Source: Paraglomus occultum (lineage: Eukaryota; Glomeromycota; Glomeromycetes; Paraglomerales; Paraglomeraceae). From it: a stretch of 34,110 bases of DNA. Positions 34,037 through 34,110 of this stretch are shown in pieces (within the stretch, counting starts at the first letter, position 1; every line of letters begins with the position of its first letter). Both the position numbers and the translations under genes were made by a program. Below the pieces are notes generated by a model. The model saw nothing but the letters and a program-made list of their open reading frames with translations, had not been told where the DNA came from and did no database searches. The stretch lies in NCBI GenBank assembly GCA_910592205.1, contig CAJVPJ010000217.1, forward strand, positions 1 to 34,110, read 5' to 3'.

Positions 34037-34110
34037 TACACTCACTGGACAAAAGTCTACGTAATTTTTGTCGATCACATAGTAAAACATATGAAAAATC
34101 TATTTTTTCG
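34037..34110 (+). mobile_element. Possible Tc1/mariner-type terminal repeat, cut by window end
   Basis: After a TA dinucleotide the sequence runs CACTCACTGGACAAAAGTCT, which has the look of a Tc1-like terminal inverted repeat (CACTGG.CAAAAGT). The rest of any element lies beyond the window, so neither the partner repeat nor a transposase can be checked. Confidence 0.35.

Noticed and set aside
1-34110. CRISPR arrays, rRNA, tRNA genes, bacterial operons
   Set aside because: No regularly spaced repeats, rRNA stretches or convincing tRNA arms were seen by eye; introns show the DNA is eukaryotic. A tRNAscan run could still find a tRNA I missed.

Overview
The window looks like nuclear DNA of an early-diverging, AT-rich fungus. 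Evidence seen: four intron-bearing or compact protein genes on the + strand, short introns (77-206 nt) with GT..AG borders and good branch sites (a TACTAAC in one, ACTAAC/TACTAAA-like in others), low-complexity homopeptides, and long AT-rich intergenic DNA with degraded transposon remains. The monoacylglycerol lipase has the fungal Yju3 layout. A Mucoromycota/Glomeromycotina (arbuscular mycorrhizal fungus-like) host is my inference; nothing in the window proves the lineage.

Layout. 1-9.4 kb: gene-poor AT-rich DNA with simple repeats and no convincing gene. 9.4-11.5 kb: a coding-like minus-strand stretch, a pyrimidine-rich probable promoter, and a four-exon gene for a 427-aa protein of unknown function. 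11.5-22.9 kb: intergenic and transposon-relic DNA, with a direct repeat 84 bp apart, a degenerate mariner element with 20-nt identical inverted-terminal cores, a stray 31-bp block nearly identical to an exon 10 kb away, a dispersed repeat shared with the right end of the window, and a 16-G run. 22.9-28.8 kb: the coding island. It holds a 184-aa protein with an N-terminal membrane hairpin and an Arg/Gln tail, then 124 bp later a four-exon gene for a 769-aa, probably disordered, Ser/Pro/acidic protein, then the five-exon monoacylglycerol lipase. 28.8-34.1 kb: gene-poor AT-rich DNA with a second copy of the dispersed repeat and, at the very end, a possible Tc1-type terminal repeat.

Only the lipase can be given a biochemical role (lipid-droplet/membrane monoacylglycerol hydrolysis). 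The other three genes have no family I recognise, and I see no evidence that the four genes form a pathway. I found no cluster that stands out as a new biological system. The best leads are the two lineage-restricted-looking multi-exon genes, the membrane-hairpin gene packed against its neighbour, and the exon fragment embedded in intergenic DNA.
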